Shown here: piece by piece, positions 27,186-35,377 of the stretch | Layout: the number at the start of each line of letters is the position of its first letter | How positions within the stretch are numbered: the stretch's first letter is position 1 | Assembly (NCBI RefSeq): GCF_015687175.1 | Contig: NZ_JADPQG010000011.1 | Span: 62,001-126,000 of the forward strand | DNA length: 64,000 nt | Direction: 5' to 3' | Source of the DNA: Reinekea sp. G2M2-21 | Lineage (GTDB): Bacteria; Pseudomonadota; Gammaproteobacteria; Pseudomonadales; Natronospirillaceae | Program-made: the position numbers and the translations under genes | Notes under the pieces: model-generated | What the model was told of the DNA's origin: nothing | Database searches by the model: none | What the model saw: the letters and a program-made list of their open reading frames with translations, nothing else

Positions 27186-28184
27186 TCAACTTACATTCAG
27201 ACGGATGACGTTGCCAAACGCCGCATCGGGATAGGCGGCAAGATGGGTTGCCGGTTGAATGCGTATAACGCCGCTGACTGCATTTGCCGGAACGGTTAAC
27301 GCTACCGTGGTTTGCGCGTTTGCGTCGTCAAAGGACGTCGCCACAATCAGTTTGATTTCAGGGGGCTGTGTGCTTTCACTGTCGTCGTCCAGTTGCCACA
27401 ACACCGCAAGCGCAGCGTGTTCATCAACCGGCCCGACAATGGCCAGTGTGACTTGAGTGCTGGCGTTGTTGATCTCCAGACTGTTGGTCAGTTGATCGCC
27501 GTTAACGCCCATTTGCATAGGGATCCAATTCACCGGTGGGGTGTTGCTGGTGGGTTGCGCGACGCTGGCATTGCTGATCGGGACAAAGGGTTCGTTTACG
27601 CCGTTCATTGTAGGGTGCGCATCGATAATGAGCGTGTCCGGTGGCTCGGCTTCTACGCGCAGGGTCAGCGGTTCAATGGGGATTAACGCAAACTCATAGA
27701 CCGCAGATAAACGATACGCCAATTCGCCGCCTTGTGTGGTCCAGATATGATTGATCTCTTCCATGGGCGGGGCCAGCATAATCGCTTCAAGGCGATAATC
27801 CGTTTTCGGATCGGGAATGGCCGGCCCTGGCAGCGGAGCACCGCCTACGGGAATAATCGGATGGCTGTTTAATACCCGAATCGCATGGCCGAGGATGCGT
27901 AAATCGGTATCGTCGTCCGCGGTTTCGGTCGGAAAAGCGGTCATCAGTGCGTGCACCCGAATAAAATGGGTTGCATCCTGGCCAACATCCGCCTGAAAAC
28001 CCGAGGGCGATACACGATAGGTGAACAGATTTAAGCAATGCGCTGTTGCACCGGCTCCTTTGGCGATGTCGGCCGCCTTTTGTGGATTGGTCACGGTGAT
28101 GTTGACCTCTTCACTGAACTGGCTGTCGAGAAAATCGGCGATGCCCTGAATAGCAACGGATAATGAAGAGGCTGGAACGGCCAT
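27186..28184 (-). CDS. DUF4255 protein, Afp16/Pvc16-like tube terminator
   Basis: The N-terminal 190 residues match DUF4255: LSVAIQGIADFLDSQF, LNLFTYRVSPSG, and LRILGHAIRVLNSHPII. Afp16 sets tube and sheath length by capping the tube. The C-terminal 140 residues form a beta-sandwich-like extension with few motifs (PPEIKLIVATSFDDANAQTTVALTVPANAVSGVIRI), longer than in the minimal family and perhaps a cap. Its start lies one base after the stop of the acidic repeat gene. Confidence 0.85.
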   Translation of the reverse strand: MAVPASSLSVAIQGIADFLDSQFSEEVNITVTNPQKAADIAKGAGATAHCLNLFTYRVSPSGFQADVGQDATHFIRVHALMTAFPTETADDDTDLRILGHAIRVLNSHPIIPVGGAPLPGPAIPDPKTDYRLEAIMLAPPMEEINHIWTTQGGELAYRLSAVYEFALIPIEPLTLRVEAEPPDTLIIDAHPTMNGVNEPFVPISNASVAQPTSNTPPVNWIPMQMGVNGDQLTNSLEINNASTQVTLAIVGPVDEHAALAVLWQLDDDSESTQPPEIKLIVATSFDDANAQTTVALTVPANAVSGVIRIQPATHLAAYPDAAFGNVIRLNVS

Positions 28185-28185
28185 G

Positions 28186-29097
28186 TTAAAGCCTCCTTAA
28201 ATAGCGCGTGCGAATACTTCGGTTGCTTTGGTTAGTGTTTCTTGGTTGACCGAAACCCGCCGTTGAGCCGGGTTCTTGAATCAGCACATCAATCTGATCA
28301 ATCTGGACGGTAGGCGTGGATTGGCTGAACGCAGACTGCGGTGGCAACCCGAACCCGGAGGGTCCTTCGTCAGCAAAATCTGAGTGTTGAAACGTGTCCG
28401 TCGCGTGGGTATCTGTGGCACTATTGTGCGTTAGCGGCGCGGAAGGCGTCGGCGATGGCGACGCCTCTCGATGCAACGCCGTTAGGTTTGGTTGTGTCGG
28501 TTCTTCAGACAGTTCTTCCGGTTGTTCTGAGTTCTCGGCGGTCAGTGAATTCGGGTCGACACTGCGGCGTGGTTGAGCGGTTTCTTCTTCAGTCGGATCC
28601 TGCGCAGCTTCAACGGCACGCCGCAGTGGTTGCGCCTCTTCTTCGTTGTGTTCCAACGTTTCCCGACGCAAAGGGGCGGCTTCTTCCGGTTGTTCTTCTT
28701 GCGCTTCTTCTGCGCGTCGTAAGGTTTGCGCGGTTTCTTCAGATTCTTCTTCGTTACCGGCGCGCCGAACAGCCGTGGCTGAATTTGTGCGCTTAGCTTG
28801 TGCAGCTTCCTCTTCCTCGGGTTGTTCCGCTGCTTCTTCTGCCTGTCGCCGTAAAGGTTGTGCGTTTTCTTCTTCGGTTTGTTCTTCTGTGGCGGGTTCT
28901 GCTCCCATCCGGTGAATCGCCTGAGCACCCATTTCCGGTTGCTCTTCCGTGTTTTCCTCTTGGCGCCTCAGCGGCTGAGTGGCCTGTTCTTGTTGTTCTT
29001 CCACTGGTGCGTGCGCGGCACGGCGAACAAACCCTTTCGGCATGACGCTGTAACGGACGTTTTGTGATCTGGCCTGAATGCGCGTTAAATAGCTCAT
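28186..29097 (-). CDS. Acidic (E/Q)n-PLRR repeat protein of the eCIS operon
   Basis: Start set at 29097 (MSYLTRIQARSQ) because it forms the ATGA overlap with the zinc-ribbon gene. Of 303 residues, about 30-210 are an acidic low-complexity array in which a basic core recurs: QPLRRQ, AIHRMG, QPLRRQA, QAKRTN, AVRRAG, QTLRRAE, APLRRE, QPLRRAV, QPRRSV, separated by runs of E, Q and A. Such cores resemble the vQRq-type repeats in the propeptides of DUF4157 proteins. The C-terminus ends with VQIDQIDVLIQEP and TRYLRRL, which recall the IGRIEVR-type tail of eCIS accessory proteins. It may mediate cargo docking; this is inference. Confidence 0.62.
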   Translation of the reverse strand: MSYLTRIQARSQNVRYSVMPKGFVRRAAHAPVEEQQEQATQPLRRQEENTEEQPEMGAQAIHRMGAEPATEEQTEEENAQPLRRQAEEAAEQPEEEEAAQAKRTNSATAVRRAGNEEESEETAQTLRRAEEAQEEQPEEAAPLRRETLEHNEEEAQPLRRAVEAAQDPTEEETAQPRRSVDPNSLTAENSEQPEELSEEPTQPNLTALHREASPSPTPSAPLTHNSATDTHATDTFQHSDFADEGPSGFGLPPQSAFSQSTPTVQIDQIDVLIQEPGSTAGFGQPRNTNQSNRSIRTRYLRRL

Positions 29098-29891
29098 TGG
29101 TAAACCCCTCTGGGTGTTGAGCGCCGAATGAGTTGTGCGTATTGCTTCCGTCGGCGTTGCGGCAACGCCAGAATGTCGTGCTCTTGCCAATGGTAGTGAT
29201 GGGCGAGGCTGTGTACTTCCTGAATTAATTCGTGCCAGGTTGGGAAGGCAAACGCTAATGGGTCGATCCGAATATCATGTTCAGCTTTGCATTCCGGACA
29301 GGTACTGCGCACGGCATCGGCAATATCGGGTGCCTGGGCTTCCAGAGCGTCGTCAATACGCTGCAAATCATGATCGGTGTATTGCGTGGCTTCGCTGTCT
29401 GCCGCGATGGATAACCCACACAAACGCGCGAATTCGCGTCGCGGGTCTGTACCCCGTTCTTGTGCAATCCTTTCTTCAAAGAGACCGTTCGGCGCTTCAA
29501 AATGTCGCCAGCCCAAGCTGGTCTCAACTTTAAAAATCGGAAAGTCGGCGTGCGGTGTGGAGTGGGGAAGATCGCCAAATGAGACGTTCAAATCAAACAC
29601 CGCCTGACAAGATGGGCAACGCGCTTCAAACCAGTCACCACGATAAAACTGCGATGCGGATCTATGCAGCAACCATTCGCGGCCCGCACTGGACAGTCGG
29701 CGAAAGGACTCCTCGCTGACCGGTTCGTTGTCCAAATGTGAAATGGTCGCGGCCAAAATCGCCGTTACTTTTCGCGGGCGCGAAACGCGGCTTTCCACCG
29801 CTTCCGACACCGCCATTTCGGCATGCCCGGTTAGCACCGAAAACTGCGGGTTCGGAAACGCACTGCGCAGTGAAACAGGGTCTCTGCTCAT
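29094..29891 (-). CDS. eCIS-associated zinc-ribbon protein
   Basis: A 265-residue protein containing two CPxC pairs: CPSC within EARCPSCQAVFDLNVSF and CPEC within STCPECKAEHDIRIDP, spaced about 100 residues, typical of a zinc ribbon split by an insertion. The C-terminus has a WHELIQEVHSLAHHYHWQEHDILAL segment that is reminiscent of T4-like tail chaperone or small baseplate assembly proteins, where helices near the C-terminus lead to LPxRRRxxY. Its position after the tube gene suggests an assembly factor rather than a structural part. I recognise it as a family member seen in eCIS clusters but cannot assign a function. Confidence 0.6.
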   Translation of the reverse strand: MSRDPVSLRSAFPNPQFSVLTGHAEMAVSEAVESRVSRPRKVTAILAATISHLDNEPVSEESFRRLSSAGREWLLHRSASQFYRGDWFEARCPSCQAVFDLNVSFGDLPHSTPHADFPIFKVETSLGWRHFEAPNGLFEERIAQERGTDPRREFARLCGLSIAADSEATQYTDHDLQRIDDALEAQAPDIADAVRSTCPECKAEHDIRIDPLAFAFPTWHELIQEVHSLAHHYHWQEHDILALPQRRRKQYAQLIRRSTPRGVYQ

Positions 29892-29900
29892 CGTGCAACC

Positions 29901-30413
29901 TTAGCTCTCACTCGGTTCGCCAACGGCTTCGTCACGGATAAAACCTTCATGCTGCAAGGTGATGGTCTGAATACCAACGGTATTCATGTTGTTGGCATCG
30001 AATTCCGGCAAGGCTTGAAATTCCGATACCCAGGCGCGCTTCAATTGGTAACTGATCGCTGGATTTCCCTGCAGGTTGAGCACATTGATGACAATGTCTT
30101 TGCGATAGTTCTTCAGGCTCATGCCTGCGTCACCATCTTTGACATTGTTCACAGCATTTGCCCACTGCTCAAAAATAGGATCGTGGGTGAGGCCCTGCTC
30201 CAGCGCGACCGCTTCGAAACTGGAACCACCGGGCATGACCCGTTGCATGGATGGGTCACCGGCACTGCGCCATTTAACGGCTTCAGTGGTGCGCTTCAAT
30301 GCGCCCATTTTGGTCAGACCGGCAACCGTCTGACCGTCGATGACAATCTGGAATTTGAATGTACGATATGGATCGTAGCGATGTGCGTTGGCAGGAAAGG
30401 TTGGCGCTGGCAT
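29901..30413 (-). CDS. eCIS inner tube protein (Afp1/5, gp19-like)
   Basis: A 170-residue protein of the phage tail-tube fold: DPYRTFKFQIVIDGQTVAGLTKMGALKRTTE at the N-terminus, VKWRSAGDPS and GLTHDPIFEQWANAVN in the middle, and YQLKRAWVSEFQALPEFDANNMNTVGIQTITLQHEGF at the C-terminus, all typical of hexameric Hcp-like tube subunits. AAGGAG precedes the start. There is a single tube gene of this type, compared with two in Afp. Confidence 0.9.
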   Translation of the reverse strand: MPAPTFPANAHRYDPYRTFKFQIVIDGQTVAGLTKMGALKRTTEAVKWRSAGDPSMQRVMPGGSSFEAVALEQGLTHDPIFEQWANAVNNVKDGDAGMSLKNYRKDIVINVLNLQGNPAISYQLKRAWVSEFQALPEFDANNMNTVGIQTITLQHEGFIRDEAVGEPSES

Positions 30414-30439
30414 GAATCTTTCTCCTTAGTGAAAGCGGC

Positions 30440-32404
30440 TTAAGCCGCTTTACCGACTATCTGTTTAATTTGAACAACGACAAACTCGGCTGGTTTCAGT
30501 GCTGCAAAACCAACCACGACACGAACAATGCCGGCGTCGATATCGGCCTGGGTCATGGTGCTGCCCAAACCACACTGCACGTAGTAAGCGTCGGAAGCTT
30601 TCTCACCCTGAAACGCGCCTGCTCGGTATAACGTATCCATAAACGCAGTTACGTTGGCACGCAGAGCGGACCACAATTTGTGATTGTTGGGTTCAAAAAC
30701 AACGGCCTGCAACGCACCGTATAAACTTTCTCCGATCATGCTTTGTGTGCGCCGAACCGACACGTAGCGGAATTCCGGTTTGGTTTTGGTTGCCCGGGTG
30801 CGAGCACCCCAGATAACCGTTGGGCCGACAATGCTGCGCAGGCAGTTCACCCCAAACTCATTGAGGTTGTCTTGCAGGTCTGCGCCGATGTCGAGGGTTG
30901 GCCCCACGGCGCCACGTACTGATGCTTCCAGACCCGCAGGGGCTTTCCAGACGCCGCGCTTGCCGTCTGTCCGTGCCCACAAACCAGCGGCAAATGAACC
31001 AGCCGGTACACGGAATGTTTTGGGCAGGTTTGCGGCTGTATCCGGGTCGTAAAACGGGTTGGCCACTTCCATCCAGGGGTAGTACAACGCGGTGTATGGC
31101 GACGTCGGTGCGCCAAGCGCTTTAATATCCGCAGGGGATTGCAACCTTGCTGAACCGACAGGATCTGGTGGGTCAATTAACACCATGCGATTTTGCATGA
31201 ACTCGGAATGCGTTATGGCTTGTTCGAGTGCGGCGTTGTCGCCGCCGGATATCCAGTGTTTGCCTGGCAGTAACAGAATGGATACATCGCGATAGTCACG
31301 TAAGTGGATTAACGCGTTGGTGTAGTCGGCATTCGCTGGCGCACCGTGATCGACACCACCCGCAAGTGAAATACTCAGTGGCGTGGTAAGGACACTCCAG
31401 GCTTGCGGATAATTCACGACGGTCGCGGCATCAAAACCCAGATCCGTCTGCACACTGCCACCGGAAACTTCCACCTCGTTTGTGGTGGCCGGTGACGCGC
31501 TTTTACCGGGTAACAAGAGGATTTTCTTATCACGCGTGACCGCCGCAACAAAACCGGCTCGTGCGGCTACCGTGGCAGCACCACGGGCTTGGGTTTGAAT
31601 TTCTGCGGCCAATTCCGCCAATGTGGTGGCTGTGCCGTTGAACGTGACGGTAATGGGGTTGCCCGCAACGGTATCGCCGGAAAAATCCAGATTGATGGTA
31701 TCGCCGTTAGCGATAGTCGTTGGGTCGAGTGCAGATAAATCACTGCTAAGTGCACCAATAATGGCGCCACCGCCGGCAGACGCCACTGTCGCGTGGGCAA
31801 CACTGACGAGCTCCGAGGCATTGTCGATGCTGCTGGCCAGAAACTGCCCGCTGGTCGGGTCCAGAGTCATGTCGCTGAAAGATTCCAGTACCGGGTCAAA
31901 CCCGCCACTGCCATCCGGGACACCAATGGTCACATCGTATGTCGTTAACAGTGGGTTGGCGTCGGACACCGCCTGTTCAATCAGCACGGTTAGGCCATCT
32001 GCCCAGACACCGGCGGAACGAGCTGTAAAATAGAAACCCATCGACGCGTTGTTCGGGTCTACAAACGCGGCTGAACTCTCAGACCCGTTACCGTCGCCAA
32101 TCGGCACGATATAAGCTTTGGTACCGCCGTTGGCAAAGAAAGACTGTACGGAGTGACCAAAATAATCTGGGGTGGAACCTTGGTTGCGCAGTCCGCCTGC
32201 AGAGCCGTCTAACTCACCAAAATATTTGGCAAACTGAGCCTGACTGCTGATAAAAACAGGTTTGCCGTCGGTTTCCTTGTCTGCCGTCACCAGTTCGCCA
32301 CGTTTCACCGGACCAATAAACGCCGCGACGGACGTTGAGGCCGCTTCAATCGACAACAGTCCCGATGGAACATGTTCAATATAGACACCCGGATGTTTAT
32401 ACAT
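30440..32404 (-). CDS. eCIS contractile sheath protein
   Basis: First gene of the eCIS operon. The 654-residue protein begins KHPGVYIEHVPSGLLSIEAASTSVAAFIGPVKRGEL, the conserved sheath N-terminus, and ends with the C-terminal sheath domain: FRYVSVRRTQSMIGESLYGALQAVVFEPNNHKLWSALRANVTAFMDTLYRAGAFQG, then ADIDAGIVRVVVGFAALKPAEFVVVQIKQ. A beta-rich insertion (about 120-330) decorates the surface. There is one sheath gene, against three in Afp. AGGAGA lies upstream and is followed by 5 bases to the start region. The untranslated leader and the repeat-bearing promoter region lie at 32405-32582. Confidence 0.93.
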   Translation of the reverse strand: MYKHPGVYIEHVPSGLLSIEAASTSVAAFIGPVKRGELVTADKETDGKPVFISSQAQFAKYFGELDGSAGGLRNQGSTPDYFGHSVQSFFANGGTKAYIVPIGDGNGSESSAAFVDPNNASMGFYFTARSAGVWADGLTVLIEQAVSDANPLLTTYDVTIGVPDGSGGFDPVLESFSDMTLDPTSGQFLASSIDNASELVSVAHATVASAGGGAIIGALSSDLSALDPTTIANGDTINLDFSGDTVAGNPITVTFNGTATTLAELAAEIQTQARGAATVAARAGFVAAVTRDKKILLLPGKSASPATTNEVEVSGGSVQTDLGFDAATVVNYPQAWSVLTTPLSISLAGGVDHGAPANADYTNALIHLRDYRDVSILLLPGKHWISGGDNAALEQAITHSEFMQNRMVLIDPPDPVGSARLQSPADIKALGAPTSPYTALYYPWMEVANPFYDPDTAANLPKTFRVPAGSFAAGLWARTDGKRGVWKAPAGLEASVRGAVGPTLDIGADLQDNLNEFGVNCLRSIVGPTVIWGARTRATKTKPEFRYVSVRRTQSMIGESLYGALQAVVFEPNNHKLWSALRANVTAFMDTLYRAGAFQGEKASDAYYVQCGLGSTMTQADIDAGIVRVVVGFAALKPAEFVVVQIKQIVGKAA

Positions 32405-32516
32405 GCCTCTTTCTCCTGAATTTTGTTTTTCGAACGAGGCCGGTAGTCGCTTTAAGGAGTGTCACAGGCCCGTGTGTAAATGACACTAAGACACCGAGGT
32501 TTTCAGGGCATGCTCG

Positions 32517-32582
32517 AACACTGACCTAACACTGAGAATGTCGTCACTGAGTCATCTCTTTGCAGTCACTGTGACGTCACCG
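32517..32582 (-). promoter_or_regulatory. 11-bp-period heptamer repeats upstream of the eCIS operon, proposed SARP site
   Basis: Reading the minus strand, TCAGTGT occurs twice, starting 11 bases apart (32529-32535 and 32518-32524), so heptamer and 4-base spacer alternate. Upstream of it, GTGAC cores occur at 32576-32580, 32565-32569 (11 apart) and 32543-32547 (22 apart), the same period with one register degenerate. A further copy-like pair, GGTGTC and AGTGTC, is at 32482-32498. SARP activators bind heptamer direct repeats with an 11-bp period; the adjacent gene encodes a SARP-type protein. The eCIS start codon is about 110 bases downstream. No clear -35/-10 pair could be chosen. Confidence 0.5.
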
Positions 32583-32922
32583 CTGTCCTTTACGGCACCG
32601 TTAAATAGTTGATATTCATGGGTTTATAAGTTTCCTGGTTTTGCGGTACTTCTCTGCAGACAGCGGTAAACCACAAAAATTTATTTTCACAATTCGATCG
32701 GAACCTGTGATGACTGAGTTGGTTTACAGCAAAACGTTTTATGGAAGAGGGGCGAATTTTATTGCCGATATGTTGTGCGATTTTTATATGTAACGAGTAG
32801 GTCAAATAGAGATTTTGGGCATGCGAAGGGCAGACGTGTTTCGGCCAAAATAGGACTTTTAGTTAGGCCCAACTTGGCTTTATTTCGTTCTTTTCTTTTT
32901 GAACAGGTTTTAGCGGTGCTAT
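32583..32922. other. Spacer between the eCIS regulatory repeats and the SARP gene
   Basis: This 340-base stretch has no convincing gene: the short frames in it lack ribosome-binding sites and recognisable motifs. It is somewhat AT-rich and should contain the 3' end of the SARP transcript. No clear terminator hairpin with a T-tract is seen, so read-through from the regulator gene into the eCIS operon is possible. Confidence 0.4.
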
Positions 32923-33789
32923 TTAGTATATCGCCAGAGCAGAAGCCTTTTGAGTGTCCAACTGCAGTAACAGCCCACAAACACCCGGCTGGAAAACATC
33001 CCCCATTTTGGAGAGTTGCAACTGCGCTTTCAGTTTGGCGTTTCCGGCAACGTAGTCGCGAATAGCCCGGGTTTCAATCATGGGTTGGATGCCGAGTTCC
33101 TGCTTAATCATCTTTTCAAAAGCGGCGTATTTTTGCAGCGCTTTTACCCTCTGCCCGCACAATAAATACAGGCATAGCATCTCCTGAAACGTGTATTCCT
33201 GAAACGGATCGAGTTGCAGAATTTTATTGCCCACTTCGATCGCTTTTTCATATTCGTGTCCGGCTTCCAGATGATGCATGGTCATCGATAAACCACGTAA
33301 CCGAAGGTTTTCCAAACGCTCCCGCTCAACTAACGCCCATTCGTCTTCAAGTCCGTCAAGCGGATCATCGTCGCAAGGCAACAAGGTCTTTAGGCTTTGG
33401 CTGAGGAAGTTTAATGAATGTTGTTGAGAGGATTCCAATGTCGTGACAATTTTTTCAATTTCAATAAAGTCTGCGTGAACGGTTTCCGCTTCCATGCCCA
33501 GCAGACGGACGCACTCGGAGGTCGCATCCAATCGCAATGGGGCACAGCATTGCAGTGCTTTTTTAATACGCCAAATTGCCGAGTTAAGTGATGACCGGCG
33601 CCGTTCAGTGTCGCTGCCGGGCCAAAACATTTCCATCAGTTTTTCACGTCGATTGAGTTTTCGATGATGGCAGATGAGGAACTGTAATAATGATTGAGTG
33701 GTGCCGGAAATATTCAAATGAACGGGTTGTGCGTTAATGCGAAAATCGAGCGCGCCGAAGACGGAGATTTCTGTGACCGGGGTAGCCAT
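32923..33789 (-). CDS. SARP/BTAD-type transcriptional activator, probable eCIS regulator
   Basis: The start is set at 33789 (MATPVTEISVFGALDFRI). Residues about 5-100 form an OmpR-like winged helix of the SARP type: ISVFGALDFRINAQPVHLN, then LLQFLICHHRKLNRREKLMEMFWPGSDTERRRSSLNSAIWRIKKAL. Residues about 105-260 are the BTAD tetratricopeptide-like domain: ERERLENLRLRGLSMTMHHLEAGHEYEKAIEVGNKILQLDPFQEYTFQEMLCLYLLCGQRVKALQKYAAFEKMIKQELGI. It lies in the same orientation and directly upstream of the eCIS operon, whose promoter holds 11-bp-period repeats. SARPs are best known from actinomycetes; their presence in a gammaproteobacterium next to an eCIS is unusual. Control of the eCIS is inferred from position and repeats. 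Confidence 0.8.
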   Translation of the reverse strand: MATPVTEISVFGALDFRINAQPVHLNISGTTQSLLQFLICHHRKLNRREKLMEMFWPGSDTERRRSSLNSAIWRIKKALQCCAPLRLDATSECVRLLGMEAETVHADFIEIEKIVTTLESSQQHSLNFLSQSLKTLLPCDDDPLDGLEDEWALVERERLENLRLRGLSMTMHHLEAGHEYEKAIEVGNKILQLDPFQEYTFQEMLCLYLLCGQRVKALQKYAAFEKMIKQELGIQPMIETRAIRDYVAGNAKLKAQLQLSKMGDVFQPGVCGLLLQLDTQKASALAIY

Positions 33790-34010
33790 GTCAACAATCC
33801 TTATTGAACGTGTGTTACCTCCCAATCCTACTTCGAATAACAAGAGCGGGTACTGCTGTTTGTTGTTGTGTTGTTGGTTCTAGGGTTGAATGTATAGTTC
33901 ATCAGCGCAGGTTTGTAAACGCTTCTCATGAAGATCACTTAACTGAATTTTTTAAATTGAGAACTGGCAGGCAATTGCCGGGCTCAATTAGCCTAACCGG
34001 TGAGTCAAGG

Positions 34011-34661
34011 TTAATTCATGAAAAGTTCGGGGATGTCGGCCCATTCTGCGTCCGCATCTTCATTAATACGAATCAGCGTCTGTTCGAATTGGTGCCACAT
34101 GTGTTCGTTGATCATTTCAAATGAGTGACCCCAAAAATAAAACACACCAATCTCTTTGGACTGTTCGTAAAGTTGCCAGAAATGTGGCGACAGGAAATGA
34201 CAGGTAGAACGAAACTCTAGCGGGTCATCGGGTGGAAAGTTTTGCACCGCGTTACCTTCGGCCCGCGCGTACAGATGACCGGACTTTAACACGGCATCTA
34301 GCACTCGATTGTCATAACGGCCAAACGGGTGCACAAAACCATATACCGGCTGGTTGAATACGTCCTGCAGTTGTTTGCGCCCATCGCTGACTTCATGTTC
34401 GATGGTTTGTTCGTCCAGTTCCGTCAGGTAAGGGTGGGTCAAGGTATGGTTGGCGATGGTAAAGCCGGTGTAGACCGACGTCAGTTCTGTACGGGCCAAA
34501 CGCAAAACGTCGTGACCCTCATGATTCCAGCCGTTGCCGCGCTGCAAACTATGCAATCCCAGGTTGAGGTTAAAACTGGCTTTAGCGCCATGCTGGCGCA
34601 GCAATTCACAAAGTCGAATATCGGACGTGACACCGTCATCCCAACATTGAAGAATTTTCAT
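34011..34661 (-). CDS. Polysaccharide deacetylase family protein
   Basis: This 216-residue protein has the NodB-homology fold with the metal-binding elements WDDG (residues 7-10) and HTLTHP (about 72-77, H-x3-H), and further conserved VHPFGRYDNRVL. No signal peptide is visible, so it is cytoplasmic or loaded by another route. Members deacetylate N-acetyl-sugar polymers or related N-acyl substrates; the substrate here is not known. It is close to the eCIS regulator but not obviously linked to it. Confidence 0.82.
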   Translation of the reverse strand: MKILQCWDDGVTSDIRLCELLRQHGAKASFNLNLGLHSLQRGNGWNHEGHDVLRLARTELTSVYTGFTIANHTLTHPYLTELDEQTIEHEVSDGRKQLQDVFNQPVYGFVHPFGRYDNRVLDAVLKSGHLYARAEGNAVQNFPPDDPLEFRSTCHFLSPHFWQLYEQSKEIGVFYFWGHSFEMINEHMWHQFEQTLIRINEDADAEWADIPELFMN

Positions 34662-34861
34662 AGGTTACCCTCTGCTTTGCGAACGACGGTGCGCAGAATA
34701 GAGCGACAGTGAATAACGGACAACGAGTGACATGAATTCCTGTCTTTCGCTGACAAGGGTAGTCTGAAACCAGCGCAGACTCAAAAACGGCGCAGCATTA
34801 AGCAGTACCGGGCTAACCTGGGGTTTTTGGTGTCTCGTAGTCGAAGGAATGATGGACTCGT

Positions 34862-34887
34862 GAAAACGGGCTGGCCTGCAGCCCGTT
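34862..34887 (-). terminator. Terminator of the coiled-coil protein gene
   Basis: On the minus strand, AACGGGCTG pairs with CAGCCCGTT around a 5-base loop, and a short T-rich stretch follows. It lies just past the stop codon of the gene at 34902-35258. Confidence 0.65.
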
Positions 34888-34901
34888 AATTTGGGGTGGG
34901 A

Positions 34902-35258
34902 TTACGCGTCGTCCGAATCGTCATTGGTGTTTTGGGCAGCGTTTTCAGCGCCGCTCACATCGCCATTTGAGGCGGCTACCAGCTGTTCTCGCAGGCTTTC
35001 AAGCTCAGCTCTGACTTGGGTTTCTTCTTCGTCCAATTTAATGCGTTTGGCATCTTCTTTGGCCTGTTCGGCACACAACTTGGCCGCTTCATCCCACTGT
35101 GATGCGTTGATCAGTTCAATAGCGGCTGTCTTTTGCTCTTCCGGGTCAGACAACTCATTTTGTTTATCAATGATTTTGTCCAGCTGATTATTGAGTTTGA
35201 GCATTTGCTTAGAAATATCAGCGGCCATTTTTGCAATCACCTCATAATTGAAGTCCAT
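34902..35258 (-). CDS. Small coiled-coil protein, function unknown
   Basis: The 118-residue protein is almost entirely helical and charged: AKMAADISKQMLKLNNQLDKIIDKQNEL, then ECAEQAKEDAKRIKLDEEETQVRAELESLREQLVAAS-type heptads with the acidic disordered tail NTNDDSDDA. No signal peptide or membrane helix. I do not recognise the family. A terminator hairpin follows it, so it is probably a single-gene transcript. Confidence 0.6.
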   Translation of the reverse strand: MDFNYEVIAKMAADISKQMLKLNNQLDKIIDKQNELSDPEEQKTAAIELINASQWDEAAKLCAEQAKEDAKRIKLDEEETQVRAELESLREQLVAASNGDVSGAENAAQNTNDDSDDA

Positions 35259-35377
35259 GAGTACCTCGGTCGTTAGGAGTGGCTGGGAATAGAGTGTGCC
35301 GGAGCACGAAATTTATGCTGGATGAATGTACAGTGTCTTGATGCAGTTGGCAAGTTGCCTGAACAACCTTTAATAGA

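Noticed and set aside
28186-29067. Reading frames on the plus strand opposite the acidic repeat protein (28341-29067)
   Set aside because: They arise from the repetitive codons of the minus-strand gene and contain serine/leucine/cysteine-rich low-complexity sequence.
7874-32404. Type VI secretion system as an alternative to eCIS
   Set aside because: No TssJLM, TssA or ClpV-type genes, while DUF4255, the Afp15-type ATPase, DUF4157 and DUF6519-type proteins are present; gp25, LysM and spike are shared elements and do not discriminate.
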